Origin: OMOG01 sp041485845
GTDB taxonomy: Bacteria > Acidobacteriota > Terriglobia > Bryobacterales > Bryobacteraceae
DNA: 8,119 nt
Assembly (NCBI GenBank): GCA_041485845.1
Contig: JBGPKH010000404.1
Span: 1-8,119 of the forward strand
Direction: 5' to 3'
The number at the start of each line of letters is the position of its first letter. Within the stretch, counting starts at the first letter, position 1. Below the pieces are notes generated by a model. It did not search any database. It was not told the origin of the DNA and was given only the letters and a program-made list of their open reading frames with translations. A program made the translations under genes and the position numbers. Below are positions 1-6,442 of the stretch, in pieces.

Positions 1-759
1 AAGCGCGCGCGTTCCCGTCCCCATCAAATGCCGTGCCCCCGTGAGCGAGCCGGCGAGCGCGCCCAGCATGACCGGCATCGCGAGACCGGGTTCAATGTAA
101 CCGCGGCTCAGGTAGATTCCGGCGCTGGCGGCAGCGGTGACCCCGATCATGAAGTTGCTGGTGGTCGTGGAGACCTTGAACGGAATGCGCATCACCTGGT
201 CCATGGCGATCACCTTCATCGCGCCGGAGCCGATGCCCAGCAGTCCGGAAAGCACGCCGGCTCCGAACATGAGGCTGAAACCGGCCTTCACGCGGCTCAC
301 GTGATACCGGACGCGGCGATCCGCTTCCGGATAGTCGCCGTCCAGATGGAGCCGGACTGCCTGCGGGCATGGCGGCGCGGACCTCCGATCGGAATGCTGC
401 CGGAACGAGTGCCACGCCGAGTACAGAAGCACTCCGCCGAAAATCACGGCCAGCGTGGAGGCCGGAACTACGGTTGTGAGGTGCGCCCCGGCAACCGCGC
501 CGATCGTTGTGGCGATCTCCAGAAACATGCCCACGCGAACGTTGGTGAAACCTTCCTTCACGTAAGCTGCGGCGGCTCCCGAAGAGGTGGCGATCACCGA
601 AACCAGCGAGGCCCCCATGGCGTAGTGCAGATCCACACCGAGCAGCAACGTAAGGGCCGGCGTGATGATGACCCCGCCGCCCAGACCCGTCAGCGAACCG
701 AGAAAGCCCGCTATGACGGAAATGGCGAATACGACACCGGAGAATGCCAGTACGTTCAT
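1..759 (-). CDS. TauE/SafE-family membrane permease (putative sulfite/organosulfonate exporter), 3' end cut by window edge
   Basis: The reading frame is open from an ATG at 757-759 to the left edge (253 codons, no stop reached). The protein is strongly hydrophobic with two related halves, as in the TauE/SafE (DUF81) family. The first half carries GFLGSLTGLGGGVIITPAL (residues 18-36) and then YAMGASLVSVIATSSGAAAA (46-65). The second half carries AGVLSGLLGIGSGAMKV (167-183) and then FKVSTTTSNFMIGVTAAAS (194-212). A hydrophilic loop (about 118-157, rich in Arg and His) joins them. The family exports sulfite, sulfoacetate or related anions, but the substrate cannot be read from sequence. Family members are usually about 250-300 residues, so probably only the last few dozen residues are missing. 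No strong Shine-Dalgarno precedes the ATG, although no better in-frame start is visible nearby. It is transcribed divergently from the histidine kinase, behind a long leader with several inverted repeats. Confidence 0.9.
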   Translation of the reverse strand, partial: MNVLAFSGVVFAISVIAGFLGSLTGLGGGVIITPALTLLLGVDLHYAMGASLVSVIATSSGAAAAYVKEGFTNVRVGMFLEIATTIGAVAGAHLTTVVPASTLAVIFGGVLLYSAWHSFRQHSDRRSAPPCPQAVRLHLDGDYPEADRRVRYHVSRVKAGFSLMFGAGVLSGLLGIGSGAMKVIAMDQVMRIPFKVSTTTSNFMIGVTAAASAGIYLSRGYIEPGLAMPVMLGALAGSLTGARHLMGTGTRAL

Positions 760-825
760 GGGGAATCCGCAGCTTCAGTGTAAGGCGTTCCGGACTGCGG
801 CGGCGGGCGATGGCCCGAAATTGAA

Positions 826-849
826 AAGGGCAGGATCAAACCTGCCCTT
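826..849 (-). terminator. Perfect 9-bp hairpin with short U-rich tail: candidate attenuator or terminator in the permease leader
   Basis: AAGGGCAGG (826-834) and CCTGCCCTT (841-849) are perfect inverted repeats around a 6-base loop. Read on the minus strand the hairpin is followed by TTCAATTT, giving a weak U-rich tail about 67 bases before the permease start codon. On the plus strand no T-tract follows, so it is better oriented as a minus-strand terminator or attenuator. No minus-strand gene is visible between it and the kinase, so it would act on a leader transcript or a small RNA. The interrupted U-tract makes termination uncertain. Confidence 0.4.
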
Positions 850-857
850 CGCGGTGC

Positions 858-878
858 TTGTTGCCCGGGAGGCAACAA
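858..878. repeat. Perfect 8-bp inverted repeat (stem-loop) in the permease leader
   Basis: TTGTTGCC (858-865) and GGCAACAA (871-878) form a perfect 8-bp stem with loop CGGGA. It lies 8 bases from the next hairpin (826-849), so a minus-strand leader RNA would carry two adjacent strong stems. A weaker stem further upstream is CCCCG (904-908) with CGGGG (918-922). I could not match the set to a riboswitch class I know. Confidence 0.45.
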
Positions 879-947
879 CGTTCACTTAGCTGTGTCATCA
901 CAACCCCGGCGCCATTGCGGGGCCGTTCGCACAAGTAGTTACTTCTT

Positions 948-975
948 ATCTTATGTCGGGATGTTCAACAGCCAA
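948..975 (-). promoter_or_regulatory. Possible sigma70-like promoter for the TauE/SafE permease
   Basis: On the minus strand TTGGCT (plus positions 970-975) and TAAGAT (948-953) are separated by 16 bases; each matches 4 of 6 consensus positions. Transcription would start near 941 and give a leader of roughly 180 bases containing the stem-loops described here. The -35 box touches the AAATACG palindrome. The match is weak and acidobacterial promoters are poorly defined, so this is only a candidate. Confidence 0.2.
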
Positions 976-995
976 ATACGGCCAAGATCGTATTT
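974..995. promoter_or_regulatory. Palindrome in the divergent intergenic region, possible operator
   Basis: AAATACG (974-980) and CGTATTT (989-995) are perfect 7-base inverted arms around an 8-base AT/GC-mixed spacer. The arms are AT-rich in a GC-rich region, as is common for dimeric regulator sites. The site lies 92 bases before the kinase start and next to a possible minus-strand -35 box, so one regulator could control both directions. A second small palindrome, AAGTA-GT-TACTT, is at 933-944. No regulator can be assigned from sequence alone. Confidence 0.3.
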
Positions 996-1086
996 CTGAA
1001 AACCCCCGCCGGGGAGCTAACATAGTCGTAGGATTCCAGCCGCCCGCGACCGCGGCGTGGACATCGGGGGAGTAAGGGTTTCACAC

Positions 1087-2472
1087 ATGACCAAGGCGTT
1101 CAGCAAGCGCGCCGTGCTGCGGGCCGGATACGGCGCGGTCATCGCGGTTCTGGTACTCTCAGCCGTCGAGGCGTATCGCATCCAGGTCAGCGTTTCGCGG
1201 CAACACCTGGAGATCTACCGGCACTACGTCGATCAGGACGCCGCAGTCGCGACGCTGCGCCGCAACCTGTGGCTGGCCGGCAATTACGTTCGAGACTTCT
1301 TCATCAACACCACTCCGGAACAGGCCGGAACGCTGCGCTCCCAACTGGACACCCTGAAGGCCGAGGATGAGATCGCCCTCGATCACCTGGCCGGTGTATC
1401 GACGCGAAGCGATGTGGTGCCCAAGTTACGCAAGAGCCTCGGCGAGTTCTGGGCCGTGGCGGAGCCGCTGTCCCGTACCATGCTCTACGCAACGAACGCC
1501 CGCCAGTTCGACTTCCTGCAACGCGAGATCGTGCCGCGCCGCGGCGAGCTGTACACCGTCCTGCTGGATCTCTCCGCGGCGGACCAGCAGCAGTTGCAGG
1601 AGAGCGAAAGGGAGTTTGCCGACGCGCGGCGGCACGCCGCCGAACGTCTGATGATCATGCTGGCGATCAGCGTTCTGCTGAGCTTCATAGTGGCTCGCCT
1701 CAGTCTCCAGCAAGCCGAGAACCTGGAGCGCCAGGCGGAGCGCCATTACGACGAGGTGGAACGGACGAAGCACGATCTGCAACAGCTCTCCGCCCGTTTG
1801 CTGGAGGTCGAAGAAGAAGGCCGGCGCCGGCTCTCGCGCGAGCTGCACGACGAGATCGGGCAGACCCTGGCCCTTTTGCAGATCGAGATCTCGCACGCGC
1901 AGGCCATGCTGGCCACCCAGCCCGCGGGAGCTCGCGATCGTCTGCAACGGGCGCGGGAACTCGCCGAGCGAACCGTGCAAACCGTCCGCAACATTTCCGT
2001 TCTGTTGCGACCCGCGCTCCTCGACGATCTTGGCCTGGTGCCCGCTTTACAGTTTCAGCTCGAGGATTTTCTCCGGCGCAGCGGCATCGCCTGCGACTTC
2101 GCGGAGAAGGACGTGGCCGACCAGCTTCCCGACAACGTGAAGACCTGCGTGTACCGCGTGGTGCAGGAGGCCTTGCACAATTGCGAAAAACACTCCGGCG
2201 CGAAACGGGTGCGGGTGGCTGTGCGGCAACTCCCGGAGTGCCTGGTGGCCGAGATCGAGGATGACGGCCGCGGATTTTCGATGAACGAACAGCGTATGAC
2301 ATCGAAAAACACGGGGCTCGGGCTGCTGGGAATTCGTGAACGGGCCGCCAACGCGGGGGGCTCTCTGGTCATCGATTCCGCGCCCGGGCGGGGAACCAGG
2401 ATCGCGCTGCGCATTCCGCTGGTCCCATCTCCGGCCGCCACCGAGCCCAATCGAAACGAGGTGACTGCATAA
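1087..2472 (+). CDS. Membrane sensor histidine kinase, HisKA_3 (NarL-system) type
   Basis: It senses an unknown signal and phosphorylates a response regulator, almost certainly the one encoded next. Using the ATG at 1087 it has 461 residues. There is a TM helix at about 9-30, a mainly helical extracytoplasmic region (31-187), a second TM at 188-207 and a coiled-coil linker. The HisKA_3 dimerisation domain has the phospho-acceptor in RELHDEIGQ (His254). The HATPase domain shows an N box VQEALHN (359-365), G1 box DDGRGF (392-397), G2 box GLGLLGIRER (from 410) and G3 GRGT (434-437), so all catalytic motifs look intact. The start at 1087 is preferred because AAGGG lies 8 bases upstream and the TM helix follows a short basic N-terminus; an in-frame GTG at 1057 would add 10 residues but lacks a ribosome site. 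No PAS, GAF or HAMP domain is evident. The stop TAA shares one base with the regulator's ATG. Confidence 0.93.
   Translation: MTKAFSKRAVLRAGYGAVIAVLVLSAVEAYRIQVSVSRQHLEIYRHYVDQDAAVATLRRNLWLAGNYVRDFFINTTPEQAGTLRSQLDTLKAEDEIALDHLAGVSTRSDVVPKLRKSLGEFWAVAEPLSRTMLYATNARQFDFLQREIVPRRGELYTVLLDLSAADQQQLQESEREFADARRHAAERLMIMLAISVLLSFIVARLSLQQAENLERQAERHYDEVERTKHDLQQLSARLLEVEEEGRRRLSRELHDEIGQTLALLQIEISHAQAMLATQPAGARDRLQRARELAERTVQTVRNISVLLRPALLDDLGLVPALQFQLEDFLRRSGIACDFAEKDVADQLPDNVKTCVYRVVQEALHNCEKHSGAKRVRVAVRQLPECLVAEIEDDGRGFSMNEQRMTSKNTGLGLLGIRERAANAGGSLVIDSAPGRGTRIALRIPLVPSPAATEPNRNEVTA
2458..2464 (+). promoter_or_regulatory. Ribosome binding site of the response regulator, inside the kinase 3' end
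   Basis: GAGGTGA sits 7 bases before the ATG at 2472 and within the last codons of the kinase gene. It fixes the regulator start and implies coupled translation of the pair through the TAATG junction. Confidence 0.65.
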
Positions 2473-3119
2473 TGCCGGTGCGAATCCTTCTCGCCGACGA
2501 TCACACCCTGATGCGTCAGGGCCTGCGGCACATTTTGGAAGAACAGCCCGATTTCGACGTGGTGGCTGAAGCCAGCTCGGGAATCGAGGCGGTGGAAGCC
2601 GCGCGACAGCACAAGCCCGACGTCGCCGTGGTCGACGTGGCCATGAAGGAGCTGAACGGAATCGAAGCTACGGCGCAAATCCTCAAACACTCGCCCCACA
2701 CCGCGGTATTGATCCTGAGCATGTACAGCGACGAGCGCTACGTGCTGCGCGCGGTGAAAGCCGGCGCCCGCGGATATCTGCTCAAGAACTCGGCGGGAGA
2801 TGAATTGATCCACGCCATCTATGCCGTGCAGAAGGGCATGGCGTTTTTCAGCCCGGCGGTCGCGCAGATTTTTCAGAATGGATTCGCGCGCCTGAAAGAC
2901 GTGGGAGGCGTCAACGACCGCTTCGAACTTCTCACCGACCGCGAACGGCAGGTGTATCAGCTTCTGGCCGAGGGGAACAGCAACAAGGAAATCGCCAACC
3001 GCTTGAACCTGAGCCTGCACACCGTGGAGACGCATCGCTGGCGGATCATGGAAAAGATGGACCTCCACAGCACGGCCGACCTGGTGTTGAGCGCCGTGCG
3101 CCGTGGAATGGTTACGTAG
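2472..3119 (+). CDS. NarL/FixJ (LuxR-type) response regulator, receiver plus HTH
   Basis: A 215-residue DNA-binding response regulator, the normal length for the NarL family, and the likely partner of the kinase just upstream. The receiver domain (about 3-120) has the acidic pair D9-D10, phospho-acceptor D55 in VVDVAMKELNG, S83 as the switch Ser/Thr, Y102 and conserved K105. The C-terminal LuxR-type HTH (about 150-210) shows LTDRERQVYQLLAEGNSNKE, then IANRLNLSLHTVETHRWRIM with the recognition helix around TVETHR. One oddity is Lys59 where most receivers have Pro (the D-x-x-M-P motif). Target genes are unknown; autoregulation from the intergenic palindrome is possible but unproven. Its stop codon directly abuts that of the convergent pseudopilin gene, leaving no room for a terminator between them. 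Confidence 0.95.
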   Translation: MPVRILLADDHTLMRQGLRHILEEQPDFDVVAEASSGIEAVEAARQHKPDVAVVDVAMKELNGIEATAQILKHSPHTAVLILSMYSDERYVLRAVKAGARGYLLKNSAGDELIHAIYAVQKGMAFFSPAVAQIFQNGFARLKDVGGVNDRFELLTDRERQVYQLLAEGNSNKEIANRLNLSLHTVETHRWRIMEKMDLHSTADLVLSAVRRGMVT

Positions 3120-4562
3120 CTACCGCACCACCGGATTCATCACTGGCGGTATCGTCACGGGACCCCGCGCGCCCGGAGTTGGACCGAAGCCCGCAGGAAC
3201 CGGTGAGCAGGTGCCGCCGGAGAACGGATCGGTCGGTACGCAACCCGGCTGCTGCCCCGGTGTGCTTCCCAATTGCGACGCCGGTGTGCCCATTTGTGAC
3301 GCCGGCGTTCCCGGCGCCCCGGTCAGTGGATTCGGTATCGGCCTGACCTTGGTCGGGTCGTAGATGAATTCCCACTCCTTGTAGTTGGTGCGGTCGTTGT
3401 AGACCATGATGCCTTCGGAGTCGGCGTTGCTCGCCACGCCGGCGATGCCCGCGCCCATCGCCGCCTGCCCCGCATTCGATGGCATCCCGCCCGGCCGCGG
3501 AGAGGTCAGGATTTGCTGGATCATCTGGGTCGCCGCATTCGAGCCCGGCTGCGGATTCAGGCCCGGCTGCGGATAGGTGGGCTGAGGGCCATTCGCTCCC
3601 GGGTAGGTCGGATATGGCGTCGGCGAAACGCCCCCGGCCTGCGAGTTGACGGGCTGTCCGGGCAGACCCGGATATTGCACGATCTGCCCCGGATACTGCC
3701 CCGGCTGACCGGGATATGGTATAGGCTGGCCTGGATACTGCACCGGCTGACCGGGATACGGTACAGGCTGGCCTGGATACTGCACCGGCTGACCGGGATA
3801 TTGTACAGGCTGCCCGGGATATTGTACCGGCTGCCCTGGGTATTGCTGGGGCTGCCCGGTATATGGATAGACCCCGGGTTGCCCGGGAATCGGTACGCCG
3901 GGCGGGGGAATGAACCCCGGCGGATATGTCTGTCCCGGCCGTGGCGTCACTCCGGGCGGATACGTCTGCCCCGGTTGCAGCGCTCCCGGCGCATACGGCT
4001 GGCCATTGGGGAACCCCAGGGGCTGCAGATTCTGCAGATTCTGCGGATTATTCGGATCGGCCACCCCTTCGCCCGGACCGCCTACACCCGGCGTCATGCC
4101 GTCACTGGCGCGCCGGCGCATGGCCGGATTCGCCCCCTGCGTACCGGGAGCAATGTCTGCCGCGGTGGCCGGCATTTCGCCCACCAACTGGCTCTGGCTG
4201 CCGGTAGAGCCCGCAACACCCTTCTGCTTGTTCGTCACCGAATCGATCAGAATCCCGTTTTGGATGTGGATGAAGCGCCACTCGTCCTTCCCGGTCATGG
4301 GGTCGGTGAAGCGCTTGCGCAGAAAGCGCCGGTTGTTGAAGCTCTCCAAATCCTCGATTTTCGCCGGCCACCGGTTGTTGGCCTTCATGAACATCTGAAT
4401 CGCGCGCTTGTACTGCTCGCCGCGGGAGACCAGCAACTGCTCCTTCTGGCGCTGCGATTCGAAGGCCACGCGGGGAATCTCCATGTACAGCGAGATGGCG
4501 ATCGCCGCCGCCATCAGGAACACCAGCAGCAGCGCAAATCCGGATTCCTGTCGCCGTCGCAT
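3120..4562 (-). CDS. Pseudopilin-like type II secretion/type IV pilus protein with a long Pro/Gly/Gln repeat region
   Basis: 480 residues. The N-terminus (RRRQESG then FALLLVFLMAAAIAISLYME) is a prepilin-like basic leader, a possible G8|F9 cleavage site and a hydrophobic helix. A GspG-like stretch follows with YKRAIQMFMKANNRWPAKIE (about 51-70) and RFTDPMTGKDEWRFIH. Residue +5 of the predicted mature protein is Leu, not the Glu typical of major pilins; GspK-type minor pseudopilins also lack it. From about residue 150 the chain becomes low-complexity, including PGQTYPPG repeats and nine heptapeptides of type QYPGQPV. A conserved-looking island, YNDRTNYKEWEFIYDP, comes near the C-terminus, then another Pro/Gly tail with TPASQMG/TPASQLG. 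The protein may therefore be a pseudopilin whose halves are split by repeat expansion. Its ATG overlaps the upstream stop by one base (TGATG), with AGGAGG 13 bases upstream. It is last in the visible operon. Exact role is uncertain. Confidence 0.8.
   Translation of the reverse strand: MRRRQESGFALLLVFLMAAAIAISLYMEIPRVAFESQRQKEQLLVSRGEQYKRAIQMFMKANNRWPAKIEDLESFNNRRFLRKRFTDPMTGKDEWRFIHIQNGILIDSVTNKQKGVAGSTGSQSQLVGEMPATAADIAPGTQGANPAMRRRASDGMTPGVGGPGEGVADPNNPQNLQNLQPLGFPNGQPYAPGALQPGQTYPPGVTPRPGQTYPPGFIPPPGVPIPGQPGVYPYTGQPQQYPGQPVQYPGQPVQYPGQPVQYPGQPVPYPGQPVQYPGQPIPYPGQPGQYPGQIVQYPGLPGQPVNSQAGGVSPTPYPTYPGANGPQPTYPQPGLNPQPGSNAATQMIQQILTSPRPGGMPSNAGQAAMGAGIAGVASNADSEGIMVYNDRTNYKEWEFIYDPTKVRPIPNPLTGAPGTPASQMGTPASQLGSTPGQQPGCVPTDPFSGGTCSPVPAGFGPTPGARGPVTIPPVMNPVVR
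3671..3859 (-). repeat. Nine tandem 21-bp units encoding YPGQPVQ-type heptapeptides
   Basis: Nine 21-bp units run without gaps from 3671 to 3859, each coding for a variant of YPGQPVQ/YPGQPVP. Units alternate in sequence, giving a higher-order 42-bp period: 3713-3754 and 3755-3796 differ at only two positions, both silent Tyr or Val/Ile-type third-base or near-synonymous changes. The length being a multiple of three keeps the host frame open. Outer units are more diverged, which suggests recent expansion in the middle by slippage or unequal exchange. Confidence 0.9.
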
Positions 4563-5257
4563 CAGCTTGCCGGCGCCTCCTGCGCCAGCGGCAAACTCTG
4601 CTGCCGCTTCGATTCCGTATCTTCCACCAGCGCGGAGCCCGCGGTGATGCGCACCAGTTTGTAGCGTCGCTTCAACGTTTCTCCTTCCGACGCGATCAGA
4701 ATGTCGTCGCCATCCAGAAAATAGGCGGACTTCTTTCCATTATTGCGCACTGTAGAAAAGCCGTAGAACTTCAGCGTGATCGGCGGCGGCGGGGGCTCGA
4801 CCGGAGGGCCTGGGGGCGGGGGCGGAGGAGGCACGGCCGGCGGCCCAAAAGTAATCCTCGGCTCCGGCCCGGCCGGCTTCTCCGCGGCCTTCGGCGGCGG
4901 CTGTCCGAACGCAAACAGGTTGCGGCTGCCGCCGGACGGTTCGACCGCCGTCACTTTCGCCAGCAGACCCATCTGCAACGTCGGATCGACCTTCATGGGG
5001 TCGATGCGATCTTCCGGCCGCTTCGAGCGCAGCACCGGATGGAACTCCTCGTTGCGCGCGCGCGCGGGCGCACGCTTGGTGGCGGGCTGTTCGGCGGGAA
5101 CCGGGATCGCAGGTGACGGCGTGCCCGCGCGCGGCGCCGGGTCCGACGGCGCTCCCGAAGGTCCCGAAAGGAGATTACTGTACACCATGTACAAGGCGAA
5201 CGCCCCGAGGACTACCAGCGCGCCGACCTTCTTCTTATCGTTCGCGCCCAGGTTCAT
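4562..5257 (-). CDS. PilP/GspC-like inner-membrane protein, proline-rich
   Basis: 231 residues: a short basic cytoplasmic start, one TM helix (about 11-30), and a long Pro/Ala-rich linker with a polyproline stretch (AVPPPPPPPGPPVEPPPPP, about 141-159). A compact C-terminal domain (about 160-224) follows, with ITLKFYGFSTV, AYFLDGDDILIASEGETLK and a final VEDTESKRQQSLPL. This layout matches PilP of type IV pili and the homology region of GspC: a membrane anchor, flexible spacer and small beta domain that contacts the secretin. The C-terminal pattern (effect of a stored or activated value, then RRYKLVRI and QQSLPL) is the best evidence. Position directly after pilO supports PilP. It overlaps pilO by 4 bases (ATGA) and the pseudopilin gene by one. 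PilP is often a lipoprotein with a Cys, but no lipobox is seen here, so GspC is an equal alternative. Confidence 0.72.
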   Translation of the reverse strand: MNLGANDKKKVGALVVLGAFALYMVYSNLLSGPSGAPSDPAPRAGTPSPAIPVPAEQPATKRAPARARNEEFHPVLRSKRPEDRIDPMKVDPTLQMGLLAKVTAVEPSGGSRNLFAFGQPPPKAAEKPAGPEPRITFGPPAVPPPPPPPGPPVEPPPPPITLKFYGFSTVRNNGKKSAYFLDGDDILIASEGETLKRRYKLVRITAGSALVEDTESKRQQSLPLAQEAPAS

Positions 5258-5874
5258 AACGCGGCCCCCGTTTCGTCGCGGACGAACGTATCGATCCGCA
5301 GCGTGACGTTGAGCGACTTATCGCCCTGGCCGGCCGCCTGCCCGGTCCCTTGCGGCGCGGCCGCGACCATGTTCTCGATAATCAGGAACCGCGGCGACCG
5401 GTCCAGCAGGTTCACCAGCTTCGCCAGGCTGGCGTACGAGCCCTCGAAGCCGGCCGAGATCGACAACATGCTGAGCGTATCGCTGCCCTCGATGGGCTCC
5501 TGGCTGTAGGTCTGCTGGCCCGGCTTGACGCCGGCTTCGGTCACCAGCTTGTTCAATTCCTCCAGAATAGTGGACGCCATGGCGCGGCGATCTACAATAT
5601 ACTTCGTCAGGAACTGGTCGCCCTGGGTGCGGGCCGCCTGAACCTTGTCCACCAGCCGTTTGCTGGTCGCGAGGTTGGCCTCGGCTCGCGCCAATTGCGC
5701 GCGCAACGCTTCGGTTTGCCGCCGCAGATCGTCGGCCGATCCGCCGAAGGGCTTGAACGCGATCACCGCCGCCGCCAGGTTCGCCACCAGCAACGCGCCG
5801 ATGATCGCCCGCATGACCACACGCGGGTCCCTCACGGTCATGCCCTTCCAGCGAAAGTTAAAGTTTCTGGGCAT
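5254..5874 (-). CDS. pilO: PilO, type IV pilus inner-membrane platform protein
   Basis: 206 residues from the ATG at 5872-5874 (MPRNFNFRWKG). One TM helix lies at about 20-40 (VMRAIIGALLVANLAAAVIAF region). A coiled coil follows (about 48-85, LRRQTEALRAQLARAEANL and onward) and then a ferredoxin-like periplasmic domain with LSMLSISAGFEGSYASLAK and LVNLLDRSPRFLIIENM, typical of PilO. It would pair with PilN through the coiled coils and bind the PilP-like protein. A GTG at 5881-5883 would add three residues, and an ATG at 5839-5841 would drop eleven; the chosen start overlaps the end of pilN by 17 bases. The neighbours pilN upstream and the PilP-like gene downstream fit the canonical pilMNOP order. 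Confidence 0.88.
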   Translation of the reverse strand: MPRNFNFRWKGMTVRDPRVVMRAIIGALLVANLAAAVIAFKPFGGSADDLRRQTEALRAQLARAEANLATSKRLVDKVQAARTQGDQFLTKYIVDRRAMASTILEELNKLVTEAGVKPGQQTYSQEPIEGSDTLSMLSISAGFEGSYASLAKLVNLLDRSPRFLIIENMVAAAPQGTGQAAGQGDKSLNVTLRIDTFVRDETGAAL

Positions 5875-6424
5875 AAACCACACTCAAGTGATAGCGGTAG
5901 ATGGGCTCCGCCTGGGTGGGCGGCAAGGCGCTGTGGTCCAGCACCGAGCCGAAATTCGGCGACTGTTCCAACGTTTGCAGGAGTTGGATCACCGGCCCCT
6001 GCGTTTCGGATCCCACCGTCATGTCGAGCAGCACCTGGTTCGACGCGTTGAGCGTGGGATGAATCTGGATGATGCGCACGTTATACGGCAGCACCTTTTC
6101 CATGTCCGCCAGAATCCGGGTCCAACTGATGCCCTTGCGAAGGAGTAGCGAGTTGATGAACACGCTGCGCTCCAGCACCTCCGCGTTTTCCGGCTTGCGC
6201 AGCACCGCATCCATTTGCGATTGATTGGCCCCTGCCTTGCGGATCTGCGCATTGAGCCGGCTCACTTCGTTGCGCACGTCGGCAAGCTGTCGGTTGTCCG
6301 CCGTGGCCAGCGAAATCAACGTGGCCAAAGTGCCGGCGAGCAGCAGGCTGACCGCGATGGATGCCACCAGCATGGCGCGGTCGCGCCGGAATGGCTGGCT
6401 GGCGAGATTGATCGGAATCTTCAT
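5858..6424 (-). CDS. pilN: PilN, type IV pilus inner-membrane assembly protein
   Basis: 188 residues, the usual size for PilN. The cytoplasmic N-terminus MKIPINLASQPFRRDR corresponds to the INL-containing peptide that docks into PilM in characterised systems; here the sequence is INLAS rather than INLLP. A TM helix (about 18-40) is followed by a coiled coil (about 43-80) and a periplasmic domain with GISWTRILADMEKVLPYNVR and IHPTLNASNQVLLDMTVG, a PilN hallmark region. The gene starts 18 bases after the pilM stop, with no strong ribosome site, and ends inside the start of pilO, indicating translation as part of one operon. Confidence 0.88.
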   Translation of the reverse strand: MKIPINLASQPFRRDRAMLVASIAVSLLLAGTLATLISLATADNRQLADVRNEVSRLNAQIRKAGANQSQMDAVLRKPENAEVLERSVFINSLLLRKGISWTRILADMEKVLPYNVRIIQIHPTLNASNQVLLDMTVGSETQGPVIQLLQTLEQSPNFGSVLDHSALPPTQAEPIYRYHLSVVYAQKL

Positions 6425-6442
6425 CTCGGTTGTTCTTCGCGC

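Noticed and set aside
28..783. 251-codon open frame on the plus strand opposite the permease
   Set aside because: Hydrophilic, Arg/His/Gly-rich translation without domains, while the minus strand gives an unmistakable TauE/SafE protein.
994..1023. Possible plus-strand promoter for the kinase with TAACAT at 1018-1023
   Set aside because: The -10 matches 4 of 6, but no acceptable -35 box is found at the right distance.
3513..4664. 383-codon open frame on the plus strand opposite the pseudopilin
   Set aside because: It is antisense to a low-complexity gene; the Leu/Arg-rich periodic translation simply mirrors the 21-bp repeats, with no recognisable domain.
5054..5066. Alternating GC run that could form Z-DNA
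   Set aside because: It encodes the Ala/Arg stretch of the PilP-like linker and is only 13 bases; expected in a GC-rich coding region.
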